From Porticoccaceae bacterium (lineage in GTDB: Bacteria; Pseudomonadota; Gammaproteobacteria; Pseudomonadales; Porticoccaceae): a stretch of DNA of 38,614 bases. The stretch covers positions 1-38,614 of the forward strand of contig JAFMBY010000014.1 of assembly GCA_017858135.1 (NCBI GenBank), in the 5' to 3' direction. The position numbers and the translations under genes are program-made. Under the pieces are notes generated by a model that saw only the letters and a list, made by a program, of their open reading frames with translations, did no database searches and was not told the DNA's origin. Each line of letters starts with the position of its first letter. Positions within the stretch are counted from its first letter, which is position 1. This document shows positions 16,436 through 25,800 of the stretch, in pieces.

Positions 16436-16960
16436 ATGTTTTTTGTTGATACTATGGCAGAAGTTGGAAAGTTCATGGATTCAGGTGGGATGGTCCTTTG
16501 GGCCATCGTCGTCCTGCTGTTTGTGATGTGGACTCTCCTCTTTGAGCGCATGTGGTATCTCAAATCCAGCGTCAGTCAAGATGTTCAATATGCCCTTGAT
16601 GCTTGGGAGGCGCGCGCTGAGCGCAAATCCAAGCGTGCTCATCAGATCAGAGAAAAGCTGATTTCTGAAGTGAGTGTCAAGATCGATGAGAACATCATGA
16701 TGATTAAAACTCTGGTTGCCCTTGCCCCGCTGTTTGGATTGCTGGGCACGGTAACCGGAATGATCGTGGTATTTGACGTAATGGCATTTACCGGCGGCGG
16801 TGACGCCAAAGCCATGGCAGGTGGCGTTTCTCAGGCAACTGTACCGACTATGTCGGGAATGGTCGCCGCGTTGTCCGGTGTCTTCGGCATGACGTATGTC
16901 GAACGCGCTGCAGAGCGTGAGAAGCATCTGCTGGAAGATCATCTGACCATGGATCACTAA
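16436..16960 (+). CDS. exbB: ExbB proton channel subunit
   Basis: A 174-residue inner-membrane protein with three hydrophobic segments (about 16-36, 90-112 and 125-147). It carries the family core VALAPLFGLLGTVTGMIVVFDVMA and the polar-lined GGVSQATVPTMSGMVAALSG. With ExbD it uses the proton gradient to energise TonB. The short form is typical of ExbB2. It starts 1 nt after ttpC. The N-terminus overlaps no other gene, and exbD follows after 40 nt. Confidence 0.93.
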   Translation: MFFVDTMAEVGKFMDSGGMVLWAIVVLLFVMWTLLFERMWYLKSSVSQDVQYALDAWEARAERKSKRAHQIREKLISEVSVKIDENIMMIKTLVALAPLFGLLGTVTGMIVVFDVMAFTGGGDAKAMAGGVSQATVPTMSGMVAALSGVFGMTYVERAAEREKHLLEDHLTMDH

Positions 16961-17000
16961 CTGGCGCCTGTCAAAGACAAGGTTCCTGTGAGAGAAAACT

Positions 17001-17405
17001 ATGCGCAATAGAACAAGTGGATCACAACCTCAGGGTGAAACGATTGACCTCACCCCAATGCTGGATGTGGTTTTTATTATGCTGATCTTTTTTATTGTTA
17101 CAGCGTCGTTTATCAAATTGCCCGGTGTCGAGGTCAACAAAGTTGACGCAGACACGGCGCAGTCCTACAAAAAGGTAGGCATTCTGGTAGCGGTTAGCGA
17201 GAACAATGAAATTTGGATTGATAAGAAGCGTGTTGAAACTACTGCGTTGAAAATCAATCTAACAAGACTGTACAACGAAAACCCAAAGGGCGGCATGGTT
17301 ATCCAGGCCGACAATGAATCAAATATTGAAGTAGTCGCCAAGGTAGCTGATGTCGCAACTGACATTGGCATCCGTCCGGTGGCAATTTCGGTAGAACAAG
17401 ACTGA
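17001..17405 (+). CDS. exbD: ExbD biopolymer transport protein
   Basis: The protein has 134 residues. One N-terminal membrane helix, IDLTPMLDVVFIMLIFFIVT, carries the essential membrane-embedded Asp at about residue 22 (PMLDVV), the proton-carrying residue of ExbD/TolR. A periplasmic domain follows that ends VADVATDIGIRPVAISVEQ. It pairs with ExbB at the inner membrane. It lies between exbB and tonB, with 10 nt to tonB. Confidence 0.95.
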   Translation: MRNRTSGSQPQGETIDLTPMLDVVFIMLIFFIVTASFIKLPGVEVNKVDADTAQSYKKVGILVAVSENNEIWIDKKRVETTALKINLTRLYNENPKGGMVIQADNESNIEVVAKVADVATDIGIRPVAISVEQD

Positions 17406-17415
17406 GTTAATAAGT

Positions 17416-18024
17416 ATGGCCGTTATCAGAGTTGGTATTTCTGCTGCACTTGGTGTTCTGGTTACCTTTTCGTTGATCATTTTGATGTATAAATTGATCG
17501 ACTCAGGCAATAAAGACCTGGATGAAAAAGAGACGATTAAAATCGCCGACTTCCTTCATGTCGAGAGACAGTTGACCGAGAATGCAAAACAGACCGAGGT
17601 TGAGAAGCCTGAAGATCCGGAGACTCCACCACCGGAAATCCCCGAAGACAATATAGAGTTTGAGGTTCCTGAGAATGCCATCAGCATGGCAGCCCCTGCG
17701 GCCAATGCCAATCTGAAGATTGGCGGTACAGGTGGGTTCGCTCGTGACTCTGATTACATTCCGGTTTATGTGCCTCAACCGCAGTACCCTCGTCGCGCGC
17801 AAACCCGTGGCAAAGAGGGTTACGCGGTCATTGAAGTGATTATCACCACCACTGGTGGAACCCGTGATCCGATTATGGTCGAGGAGTTTCCCGAGGGCTG
17901 GGGATTTGGTCGCGCTGCACTCAAGGCCGCTGCCAAGTTGAAATATAACCCCCGGGTTGTCGACGGTGTCGGCCAAGAAGTCCCTGGTGTGCTGTATAAA
18001 TTTACCTTCCAAATGGCAAAGTAA
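17416..18024 (+). CDS. tonB: TonB energy transducer (short TonB2 type)
   Basis: A 202-residue protein. One N-terminal membrane anchor spans about residues 8-28. A short acidic/proline-rich periplasmic linker (EKPEDPETPPPEIPEDN) follows, about 53-72, in place of the long Pro-Glu/Pro-Lys linker of TonB1. The C-terminal domain binds the TonB box (PVYVPQPQYPRRAQTRGKEG, then GFGRAALKAAAKLKYNPRVV). TonB carries force from ExbBD to outer-membrane receptors for iron complexes, vitamin B12 or carbohydrates. No receptor gene is in the window, so the substrate is unknown. Confidence 0.94.
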   Translation: MAVIRVGISAALGVLVTFSLIILMYKLIDSGNKDLDEKETIKIADFLHVERQLTENAKQTEVEKPEDPETPPPEIPEDNIEFEVPENAISMAAPAANANLKIGGTGGFARDSDYIPVYVPQPQYPRRAQTRGKEGYAVIEVIITTTGGTRDPIMVEEFPEGWGFGRAALKAAAKLKYNPRVVDGVGQEVPGVLYKFTFQMAK

Positions 18025-18031
18025 GGAGTCA

Positions 18032-19399
18032 ATGATGTCTAGAAGCACCAAATTTCTAGCTGTATTCGGCGCCGCGTTTATGTTGCCGTTAATGGTAGCC
18101 GTGGTTGAGCCGCAATCTGCAGTGGCCGTGTCAGCTATCGCAGCGGAAGAAAAAGAAGAGCCAAAATACAAAAATGTAAAAACCCGCCAACGCCAATCGG
18201 TCGGTGCCAAGTGTGCCAAGGCGCTGGAAAAAGTACAGCCTGAGTTAGAAGCCGAGAACTGGGCTGGCTCGCTGGCGATGCTGAAAGAAATTGAAGGCAA
18301 TAGTAAAACCTGCGCCAGTGACTATGAACAGACTCAAGTGTGGAAGTTTTCCGCCTACGTCTACTATTCCCTGGACGACTACAACAGTGCCATTCGCGCT
18401 TACCAGCAGGTTGTAGACGGTATTGGCACGCCACCAGAACTTAAGCTCGATACTCGCTACACATTGGCGCAGCTTTATACTGTACAGGAAGACTATAAAA
18501 ACGCCGCACTGCAGCTTGAAGCGTGGATGGCGGAGTCACTGATTGTTGGTTCTGACGCCAAGATGTTGCTGGCACAGATCTATTATCAGCTAGAGCGTAA
18601 AGCGGACTCATTGCGTTTTGTTGAAGAGGCCATCGCTGACGTTGAAGCCAAAGATATTCTCCCTAAAGAGGGCTGGTGGGGCCTGCAACGTGTGCTGTAT
18701 TACGAGAAAGGGAACTACAAGAAGGTTATTAGTATTCTCGAGAAATTGGTCAAGCACTACCCCAAGTGGACCTACTGGCGTCAGCTTGGCGGCATGTATG
18801 GCGAGACTGAAAAAGAGATGGATCGTTTAGTCGCCACCGAAGTCGTCTATCTTAATGGTCAGCTCGACAAAGAGAGCCAGGTCATGAGCATGGCCTATAT
18901 GTATCTCGGTGCTGAGGTACCCTACCGCGCTGCGATCATTATGGAGAAAGGCATGAAGGACGGTATTATTGTCCGCACTGCGAAAAATCTGGAAGTGCTT
19001 GGTACCGCTTGGTATCAAGCCAAAGAGCTCGATAATGCTGTAAAAGCGTTGGAGAGCGCGTCGAAAAAATCCGACACAGGTAACCTGCAAGCGCGTCTAG
19101 CGGGAATTTATCTTGACCAAGGCCGTGATGCGGAAGCGTACAAGGCAGCTTCCCGTGCAGTTAAAAAGGGTGGCGTGAAGCGCCCCGATTCTAACTTCTT
19201 GGTGATGGGTAATGCGCTGGTCAATTTGCACTGTTACAAAGATGCCGTTGATGCGTTTAAAAAGTCAATTAAGGTCGCTAAAGACGAAAAGAGTAAGCGC
19301 TACCCAAGGCAGTGGATTCGTTATGCCGACACCGAAGGCTCGCGGTTACAGAAGCTTCGCGACGTGGGAGCGACTGTTCCGAGCTGTAGCAAAGGCTAG
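18032..19399 (+). CDS. TPR-repeat periplasmic protein of the TonB operon
   Basis: A 455-residue protein with a hydrophobic signal sequence (about 5-40) followed by tetratricopeptide-like helical repeats, for example CASDYEQTQVWKFSAYVYYS, DDYNSAIRAYQQVVDG, and later NAVKALESASKKSDTGNLQA and LAGIYLDQGRDAEAYKAASR. AAGGAG at 18023-18028 lies 3 nt before the ATG at 18032 and 6 nt before a second ATG at 18035, so the second is equally likely. A TPR gene at the end of DUF3450/ttpC/exbBD/tonB operons is a recurring arrangement in marine gammaproteobacteria. Its job is unknown. TPRs suggest binding to other envelope proteins. The operon ends at the terminator just downstream. Confidence 0.88.
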   Translation: MMSRSTKFLAVFGAAFMLPLMVAVVEPQSAVAVSAIAAEEKEEPKYKNVKTRQRQSVGAKCAKALEKVQPELEAENWAGSLAMLKEIEGNSKTCASDYEQTQVWKFSAYVYYSLDDYNSAIRAYQQVVDGIGTPPELKLDTRYTLAQLYTVQEDYKNAALQLEAWMAESLIVGSDAKMLLAQIYYQLERKADSLRFVEEAIADVEAKDILPKEGWWGLQRVLYYEKGNYKKVISILEKLVKHYPKWTYWRQLGGMYGETEKEMDRLVATEVVYLNGQLDKESQVMSMAYMYLGAEVPYRAAIIMEKGMKDGIIVRTAKNLEVLGTAWYQAKELDNAVKALESASKKSDTGNLQARLAGIYLDQGRDAEAYKAASRAVKKGGVKRPDSNFLVMGNALVNLHCYKDAVDAFKKSIKVAKDEKSKRYPRQWIRYADTEGSRLQKLRDVGATVPSCSKG

Positions 19400-19426
19400 T
19401 TGAGCAGTTACAGGCGGTTAGCCTAC

Positions 19427-19462
19427 AAAAAACCCCAGTGCTTCACAGCCCTGGGGTTTTTT
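19427..19462. terminator. Strong bidirectional terminator between the TonB operon and ilvD
   Basis: AAAAAACCCCAG (19427-19438) pairs perfectly with CTGGGGTTTTTT (19451-19462) over 12 bp around a 12-nt loop. T-runs are available in both directions, so it can stop the TPR-gene transcript and the convergent ilvD transcript. Confidence 0.93.
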
Positions 19463-19509
19463 ATTAGTCGGCCATTTAAAGCGTGCAGACGTGTTTTAGT
19501 TAACAGTTA

Positions 19510-21345
19510 TCAAAGCTGTGAGAGATCGCGCACCGCCCCTTTGTCGGCACTGGTAGCCAACTTGGCGTAGGCTTTGAGCGCCGCTGAGACCTGTCTAGGG
19601 CGCTCTTCCACAGGCTGCCAGCCAAGTCTATCCTGTTCCACTCGGCGCTCAGCCAGTTCCGCATCGGAGATAAGCACATCAATGGAGCGGTTGGGGATGT
19701 CGATGCGAATAGTATCGCCTTGACGCACCAGGCCGATATTGCCGCCAGCACCCGCCTCTGGTGAAACATGGCCAATCGACAGCCCGGAGGTGCCGCCGGA
19801 AAAACGACCGTCGGTAATCAAGGCGCAGGCCTTACCCAGATCTTTGGATTTAATATAGCTAGTGGGATAAAGCATCTCTTGCATACCAGGTCCGCCTCGC
19901 GGTCCCTCGTAGCGAACGATCACCACATCACCGGCTTTGACTTCATCATTCAATATTTTTGCCACCGCTTCGTCCTGGCTTTCGGTAATAAAGGCTGGGC
20001 CTTCAAACACATGAATCGACTCGTCGACACCAGAGGTCTTAACCACGCAGCCATCCGGGGCTAGATTACCACTAAGCACAGCCAGCCCCCCCTCCAAGCT
20101 AAAGGCATTCTCTAAATTGCGAATACAGCCGTTCTCACGATCGGCATCCAGCGTTGGCCAGCGCGTACTCTGACTGAACGCCGTTTGCGTTGGAATGCCT
20201 GCGGGACCGGCTTTATAAAAAGTCTTCACTTCCTCGCTGACATGGCCACTGACAATGTCCCATTTGTCCAGTGCCTCTTGCAGCGTTTTGGAGTGAACAG
20301 TCGGCAAGTCACCATGGATTAAGCCCGCGCGGTTAAGCTCGGCCAAAATACCCATAATGCCACCGGCACGGTGCACATCTTCGACATGGTATTCCGGAGT
20401 GCTCGGGGCCACCTTACAGAGTTGTGGCACAACACGAGAGAGTCGGTCGATATCGGCCATATCAAAGTCGATGCCGGCTTCCTGAACCGCTGCCAGCAGG
20501 TGCAGGATAGTATTGGTTGAACCACCCATGCAGATATCAAGTGTCATGGCGTTTTCAAAGGCCTTGAAGTTAGCAATGGAGCGAGGCAGTACGGAGTAAT
20601 CATCGTCGTCGTAATGAGCACGGGCCAACTTAACAATAGTGCGGCCGGCTTCTTCAAATAATTCTTTGCGATCCGAGTGGGTCGCCAGAACGGTGCCATT
20701 GCCTGGTAGCGATAGACCCAGCGCTTCGGTTAGGCAGTTCATTGAATTGGCAGTAAACATACCCGAGCAGGAGCCGCAGGTAGGGCAAGCGGAACGTTCA
20801 TATTCAGCAACCTTTTCGTCGCTGGCTGAGTCGTCAACCGCAATCACCATGGCGTCAACCAAGTCGAGCTTGTGCTCAGAGAGCTTGGTTTTACCGGCTT
20901 CCATGGGACCGCCGGAGACGAAAACGACTGGAATGTTGAGACGCATAGCCGCCATCAACATACCGGGGGTAATCTTGTCGCAGTTGGAAATACACACCAG
21001 TGCATCGGCACAGTGCGCATTGACCATATATTCAACCGAGTCAGCAATCACATCTCGCGAGGGTAGCGAATAAAGCATGCCATCATGGCCCATAGCGATG
21101 CCATCATCGACCGCAATAGTGTGAAATTCGCGAGCAATACCGCCGGCTTTTGCAATTTCCGCAGCGACAAGGTCACCCATATCTTTTAGGTGCACATGGC
21201 CAGGCACAAACTGAGTGTAGGAGTTGGCAATGGCGATCATCGGCTTATTAAAATCATCGTCCTTCATCCCCGTCGCGCGCCAAAGGGCTCTGGCACCCGC
21301 CATATTACGGCCCTGGGTGGTGGTGTGTGATCTGTACTTGGGCAT
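19510..21345 (-). CDS. ilvD: Dihydroxy-acid dehydratase
   Basis: A 611-residue Fe-S enzyme making 2-oxoisovalerate and 2-oxo-3-methylvalerate for valine, isoleucine and leucine synthesis. The Fe-S cluster Cys residues appear in [12 protein letters not shown] and [38 protein letters not shown] near the C-terminus is the second family signature. Full length matches E. coli IlvD (616). It starts 83 bp after the argA stop on the same strand, so it may be read from argEA or from its own promoter. Its product path ends with IlvE, encoded at 28786. Confidence 0.97.
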   Translation of the reverse strand: MPKYRSHTTTQGRNMAGARALWRATGMKDDDFNKPMIAIANSYTQFVPGHVHLKDMGDLVAAEIAKAGGIAREFHTIAVDDGIAMGHDGMLYSLPSRDVIADSVEYMVNAHCADALVCISNCDKITPGMLMAAMRLNIPVVFVSGGPMEAGKTKLSEHKLDLVDAMVIAVDDSASDEKVAEYERSACPTCGSCSGMFTANSMNCLTEALGLSLPGNGTVLATHSDRKELFEEAGRTIVKLARAHYDDDDYSVLPRSIANFKAFENAMTLDICMGGSTNTILHLLAAVQEAGIDFDMADIDRLSRVVPQLCKVAPSTPEYHVEDVHRAGGIMGILAELNRAGLIHGDLPTVHSKTLQEALDKWDIVSGHVSEEVKTFYKAGPAGIPTQTAFSQSTRWPTLDADRENGCIRNLENAFSLEGGLAVLSGNLAPDGCVVKTSGVDESIHVFEGPAFITESQDEAVAKILNDEVKAGDVVIVRYEGPRGGPGMQEMLYPTSYIKSKDLGKACALITDGRFSGGTSGLSIGHVSPEAGAGGNIGLVRQGDTIRIDIPNRSIDVLISDAELAERRVEQDRLGWQPVEERPRQVSAALKAYAKLATSADKGAVRDLSQL

Positions 21346-21428
21346 TTGGTATCTCGTTAGCTGATGAAGAAAGGTCGCAAGAATAGCAGAAAGCCCGTCC
21401 AGTCAAAACTGGCCGGGTCAGTTTAGCG

Positions 21429-22751
21429 TTAAAGTTGTTTGCTGAAGATTCTCGACTGACGTTGGTAATTGTAAAGTGACTGTTTTTCCGCCGGTAGCGT
21501 ATCGACCGTGGCCTCGACAAAACCCTGCTCTCTAAACCAGTGTGCGGTTTGTGTAGTCAGTACAAACAGGGTCTTAAGACCGTTCTCAGTGGCATCTTTT
21601 TCAATGCACTTTAGCAACCGCGAAGCAATTCCCTGGTTGTGAAATTCCGCGTGGGTTGCCACGCAGGCGAGCTCTCCGGCATCACTATCGACGATTGGGT
21701 AGAGTGCGGCACAACCGAGCAGCATTCCCTCTGGATGCACAACCACCATAAAGCGTGAAATTTCTGTCTCTAGTAACTCTCGCGAGCGTTTTACCAGAAT
21801 ACCCTGCTGTTCTAGTGGCGTGATCAGGTCGAGAATGCCGCCGACATCATCAATGCTGGCGGCTCTGATGACCTCTGAGTGATCCTGCATAATCAGCGTG
21901 CCACAGCCCTCGCGGGTAAACAGCTCACGCAGCAATGAGCCGTCTTCGCTGCAACCCACCAGATGCACACGATCGACATTATTGCGACAGGCTTGATAGG
22001 CGGCAGAGAGTAAACAATAAGTCGCAGACTCTTCGCTGCCGGCATTTTTAAGCGTGGCTTTGAGATCGCCAACGTCGGGCAATGACAGATTGCGAATCAG
22101 ATTATTGTCAGCATCTAATATTCCCGATGCCTCGGTGACCAGAATTAGCTTTTCCGCATTCAGAGTAATCGCCGTTTGCGTCGCGACATCATGATAATTG
22201 AGGTTGAAAGCCTCGCCAGTCGGCGAAAACCCAATTGATGACATCAGCACTAAGGCGCCACCCTCGAGCTGGCTTTGAATAGCGCTGCGGTCGATACGAC
22301 GAATTTCTCCAGCGCGCTGAAAGTCAACGCCATCGCGAACGCCAACAGGTTTCGCGGTAATAAAGTTGCCGCCGATCACGCGCACTCGCGCACCATGCAT
22401 CGGTGAATTGGGCAGCCCCATAGATAGCGCCGACTCAATTTGGAAGCGCGTAGAGCCGACCGCCTCTTTGACACACTGCATGGCGGCGGCATCGGTGATA
22501 CGAACCTGCTCGCGGAAACTGGTTGGCAATTCGGCCAGTTGCAGACGTTGGTCGATCTGTGGACGTGCACCGTGCACCAGAACGATATGCACGCCGAGAC
22601 TCTGCATCAGCGCAATATCGTGAACAATACTGTCAAAATTTTGCTCTAAGACCGCCTCGCCACTGATGGCGATAACAAAGGTTTTGCCTCTGTGCGCATG
22701 AATATACGGTGAGGTCTCACGGAAAAATTGTACGTAGTTGTTTGCAGTCAT
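21429..22751 (-). CDS. argA: Amino-acid N-acetyltransferase (N-acetylglutamate synthase)
   Basis: A 440-residue bifunctional-fold protein. It has an N-terminal amino-acid-kinase-like domain (VIAISGEAVLE, LVHGARPQIDQRL, SIGFSPTGEAFNLNYHDVA), which binds arginine for feedback inhibition, and a C-terminal GNAT domain (about 295-440) with CVATHAEFHNQGIASRLLKC as the acetyl-CoA loop. It makes N-acetylglutamate, the first step of arginine synthesis. The start is the ATG at 22751 (MTANNYVQFFRETSPYIHAHRG), where homologues begin. It lies 7 nt after the argE stop and has no visible Shine-Dalgarno, suggesting translational coupling to argE. Confidence 0.95.
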   Translation of the reverse strand: MTANNYVQFFRETSPYIHAHRGKTFVIAISGEAVLEQNFDSIVHDIALMQSLGVHIVLVHGARPQIDQRLQLAELPTSFREQVRITDAAAMQCVKEAVGSTRFQIESALSMGLPNSPMHGARVRVIGGNFITAKPVGVRDGVDFQRAGEIRRIDRSAIQSQLEGGALVLMSSIGFSPTGEAFNLNYHDVATQTAITLNAEKLILVTEASGILDADNNLIRNLSLPDVGDLKATLKNAGSEESATYCLLSAAYQACRNNVDRVHLVGCSEDGSLLRELFTREGCGTLIMQDHSEVIRAASIDDVGGILDLITPLEQQGILVKRSRELLETEISRFMVVVHPEGMLLGCAALYPIVDSDAGELACVATHAEFHNQGIASRLLKCIEKDATENGLKTLFVLTTQTAHWFREQGFVEATVDTLPAEKQSLYNYQRQSRIFSKQL

Positions 22752-22758
22752 GGCAGGA

Positions 22759-23880
22759 TTATAAGCAACAGTGGCCAATAAGTTGAGATAAAAAATTAAT
22801 TGTTGGTTGCACGCGATCGAGAGGCAAAAATTCATTTGGCTGATGTGCCACGTCAATGTCCCCGGGACCCAGCACCACTACATCCATACCCAACTGCTGC
22901 AAGTAGGGTGCCTCAGTGGCAAAGGCGACCGATTCACCGGCATGGCCAGTGAGCTTTTCACACAGCGCGACTAATTCCGATTGCTCGTCACCGCAAAATG
23001 GCGGGACGATCAGCTTGTCCAGTGTCCAGGCCATTTTGTCAGCCTCTGCGGTGGCAGCAATCTGGCGTTCCAGATCAGTCTGCAGTTGATTGAGATCCAT
23101 GCCCGGCAGCGGGCGAATCTCAAAAGCCAAAAAACAGTGCCCACAGATACGGTTGGCGTTGTCACCACCCTGAATACAGCCGAGATTTAGGGTCGGGTAA
23201 TCAATCAAAAACCCCGGATGTTTCTGTTCTTTCATACGATCGCGCAGCGCCATTAGCTGGCCGAGGATACGCTGCATCGACTCCATGGCATTGTTACCGA
23301 GTGCTGGATTGCTGGAGTGGCCGGACTTGCCCGTGATAGTCAGTTTCTCAATCATAATGCCCTTGTGCATTTTTACCGGGCGCATATTGGTGGGTTCACC
23401 GATCACCGCGCGGCGTGCAATCGGTTTTCCCGCTGCCACCAGTGCTTTGGCACCGCCCATTGATGACTCCTCATCGGCTGTGGCGAGAATGATCAATGGT
23501 TGCTTTAGATCCTTAATTGGCAGTGACTTGAACGCTTCGATCGCCAGGGGGAAAAAGCCTTTCATATCGCAACTGCCGAGACCGTACCAGCGGTTATCGC
23601 GTTCGCAGAGTTCAAAGGGATTGCTATCCCAGAGCGCTTCATCGCAGGGTACGGTGTCGGTGTGACCGGCCAGCACCAGACCGCCGGGGCCACTGCCGTA
23701 GGTAGCGATCAGGTTAGCTTTGTTATTGCCGAGATCCATGATCTCAGTCGTAAAGCCGAGATCCGCAAGGGTGTTAGCGAGCAGATCGATGACCTCGCGG
23801 TTACCCTGGTCGATCGACGGATTAATACTGCTGATTGAGTTGCAGTGAATAATGCGCGCGAGTAAATCGGTCAGTTGCAT
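22759..23880 (-). CDS. argE: Acetylornithine deacetylase
   Basis: A 373-residue M20-family metallohydrolase releasing ornithine from N-acetylornithine. The zinc ligands and catalytic residues are in LAGHTDTVPCDEALWDSNPF, GLGSCDMKGFF and ATADEESSMGGAKAL. The dimerisation domain follows at about 175-285, and the last ligand His lies in GDIDVAHQPNEF. The start ATG at 23880 matches the family. It is the first gene of argE-argA, so the first and fifth arginine steps are co-expressed, a pairing also seen in Pseudomonas. It is divergent from the GspE-like gene across 133 bp. I recognise no ArgR box there. Confidence 0.95.
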   Translation of the reverse strand: MQLTDLLARIIHCNSISSINPSIDQGNREVIDLLANTLADLGFTTEIMDLGNNKANLIATYGSGPGGLVLAGHTDTVPCDEALWDSNPFELCERDNRWYGLGSCDMKGFFPLAIEAFKSLPIKDLKQPLIILATADEESSMGGAKALVAAGKPIARRAVIGEPTNMRPVKMHKGIMIEKLTITGKSGHSSNPALGNNAMESMQRILGQLMALRDRMKEQKHPGFLIDYPTLNLGCIQGGDNANRICGHCFLAFEIRPLPGMDLNQLQTDLERQIAATAEADKMAWTLDKLIVPPFCGDEQSELVALCEKLTGHAGESVAFATEAPYLQQLGMDVVVLGPGDIDVAHQPNEFLPLDRVQPTINFLSQLIGHCCL

Positions 23881-24013
23881 AGCTGGCTCATTATTGGATA
23901 GTGGTCCGTTGAGACTACTGAGTTTAGCGGATTGACTAATTTGCGCTACCCCTAATGAGATTACAGACTAAAATTGGTAGATGACACGGAGAGAATAACA
24001 ACAGGAGTTGATC

Positions 24014-25783
24014 ATGAATCAGATATTGGCGCAGGGCAGTAGCCTCGATCTGGCGGGCGTTTTGAAAGATCTCGTCAGCGACGGTCTGATCAATCAATCA
24101 GACGCTGCCGACATCGCGACGGCGCGGCGCAGTCGCGATGAAGCATTACTGCACCCGCTGGAAATTATTGCTGCAAAACAGCTGGTGCAGGAAAGTGACT
24201 TGAAACCGCTCTCTGTGGACCTGTTAACGCAATGGTTGGCGGAGAAAGCGCAGTTGCAGCTCGCCCATATCGATCCATTAAAAATAAATGTTCCCGCTGT
24301 CACCTCGATAATGTCCTTTGCCTACGCTAAACGCTACGGCATTCTGTGTCTCAAAGTCACTCGCGACGAACTGCTGGTAGCCACCATGCAGCCCTTTGAC
24401 CGCAGCTGGATTGCGAGTCTTGAGCAGACCTCAAGGCGGACTATTCGCACGGTAGTCGCCAACCCCGCCGAGATCAAAAAATATACCCTTGAATTCTACT
24501 CGCTGGCGAAATCTGTATTTGGCGCAGGATCCTCCGCTACCACAGGCGCAGGCATTGCTAACTTTGAGCAGTTGCTCGAAGTCGGCAAGCTCAAAGATGC
24601 CGATGCCCAGGATCAACACATCGTCAATATTGTCGACTGGCTGCTGCAGTACGCCTTTGAGCAGCGCGCCAGTGATATTCATCTTGAGCCACGCCGCGGC
24701 AAAGCTAAGGTTCGGTTTAGAATCGACGGTATTCTGCATCTGGTCTATGAATTGCCTGACAATGTGATGACGGCGATGATCAGCCGCCTGAAAATTCTTG
24801 GACGCATGGATGTCGCCGAAAAGCGTCGCCCCCAGGACGGGCGCATCAAAACCAAAGCGCCCAATACTTGTGAAGTCGAGTTGCGGCTCTCCACCATGCC
24901 CACCGCCTTTGGTGAAAAATTGGTCATGCGTATCTTTGATCCCGATGTTCTTTTACGCAGTTTCTCCCAGCTCGGTCTGGTCGCCGAGGACTATGCTGAT
25001 TGGCAATCGATGATCAAACGCGCCCACGGCATTGTGTTGGTCACCGGTCCCACCGGCTCAGGCAAAACCACCACACTCTATTCCACTCTCAAACAGCTGG
25101 CGACTGATTCAGTTAATGTCAGTACCGTGGAAGACCCGATTGAAATGGTCGTCGACGCGTTTAATCAGAGTCAGATTCAGCCCGCCATCGATTTTGATTT
25201 TGCCGCGGGCATTCGTACGCTGATGCGTCAGGATCCGGATATTATTATGGTTGGCGAAATTCGCGATCGCGCCACCGCCGAGATGGCCGTGCAGGCGGCA
25301 TTGACTGGGCATTTGGTGTTATCGACGCTGCACACCAACGATGCCCCCACCGCGATCAGCCGCTTGCTCGACCTAAAGATGCCTGCACATTTGATTAAGG
25401 CCACGCTCAATGGCGTCATGGCTCAACGGCTGGTAAGAACTCTGTGCCTCGAGTGTCGCAGCGAAGTCGAATGTGACACCGAGGCCTGGCATGAGTTAGT
25501 GGGTTCATCGGCACTGCCGCCGCCGTCCAAGGTGTTTCAACCGTCTGGTTGTCTCGAGTGTCGCAATACCGGCTATCGCGGCCGCGAAGGCCTCTATGAG
25601 ATTATGCCGTTGACGAATGCGCTGCTCACCTATATAAGTAACGAGTCCGATAGTCAGAACATTCGTCAAGCGGCAATTTCTCAGGGCATGAAAACATTGC
25701 GCATGGCGGGTGCAGAAAAAGTGGTTGCCGGCGTGACGTCCATGGAGGAGGTGTTGCGGGTTACCCCTGAACTAGGCCGTTAA
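24014..25783 (+). CDS. Orphan GspE/PilB-like type II secretion / type IV pilus assembly ATPase
   Basis: A 589-residue hexameric-ATPase-type protein. The N-terminal MshEN/T2SSE-N-like part spans about 1-150. The catalytic part has Walker A GPTGSGKTTTLYSTL (about 344), the Asp box TVEDPIE, Walker B with DPDIIMVGEIRDRATAEMAVQAALTGHLV, and the His box STLHTNDAPTAISRL. Two CxxC pairs (CLECRSE and CLECRNTGYRGREG) form the zinc-binding tetracysteine motif of GspE. AGGAG at 24003-24007 supports the ATG at 24014 over an in-frame TTG at 24008. No other pilus or secretion gene is near. It is 17 nt upstream of glnE and looks co-transcribed. Which machine it drives is unknown. Confidence 0.9.
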   Translation: MNQILAQGSSLDLAGVLKDLVSDGLINQSDAADIATARRSRDEALLHPLEIIAAKQLVQESDLKPLSVDLLTQWLAEKAQLQLAHIDPLKINVPAVTSIMSFAYAKRYGILCLKVTRDELLVATMQPFDRSWIASLEQTSRRTIRTVVANPAEIKKYTLEFYSLAKSVFGAGSSATTGAGIANFEQLLEVGKLKDADAQDQHIVNIVDWLLQYAFEQRASDIHLEPRRGKAKVRFRIDGILHLVYELPDNVMTAMISRLKILGRMDVAEKRRPQDGRIKTKAPNTCEVELRLSTMPTAFGEKLVMRIFDPDVLLRSFSQLGLVAEDYADWQSMIKRAHGIVLVTGPTGSGKTTTLYSTLKQLATDSVNVSTVEDPIEMVVDAFNQSQIQPAIDFDFAAGIRTLMRQDPDIIMVGEIRDRATAEMAVQAALTGHLVLSTLHTNDAPTAISRLLDLKMPAHLIKATLNGVMAQRLVRTLCLECRSEVECDTEAWHELVGSSALPPPSKVFQPSGCLECRNTGYRGREGLYEIMPLTNALLTYISNESDSQNIRQAAISQGMKTLRMAGAEKVVAGVTSMEEVLRVTPELGR

Positions 25784-25800
25784 CTAACCGAGATCGATTT

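Noticed and set aside
16481-17008. 175-codon minus-strand ORF
   Set aside because: Antisense to exbB, with a His/Gln-rich low-plausibility composition and no recognisable domain.
17503-18300. 265-codon minus-strand ORF
   Set aside because: It is a shadow antisense to the 3' part of tonB and the start of the TPR gene. It has no family motif, and the plus-strand genes are well supported.
22752-22856. 35-residue N-terminal extension of argA
   Set aside because: It lies inside argE in another frame and is not part of the ArgA family.
23881-24013. ArgR box and divergent promoter between argE and the GspE-like gene
   Set aside because: TTGACT at 23932-23937 has no acceptable -10 at a 16-18 bp spacing, and no ArgR-like dyad was recognised.
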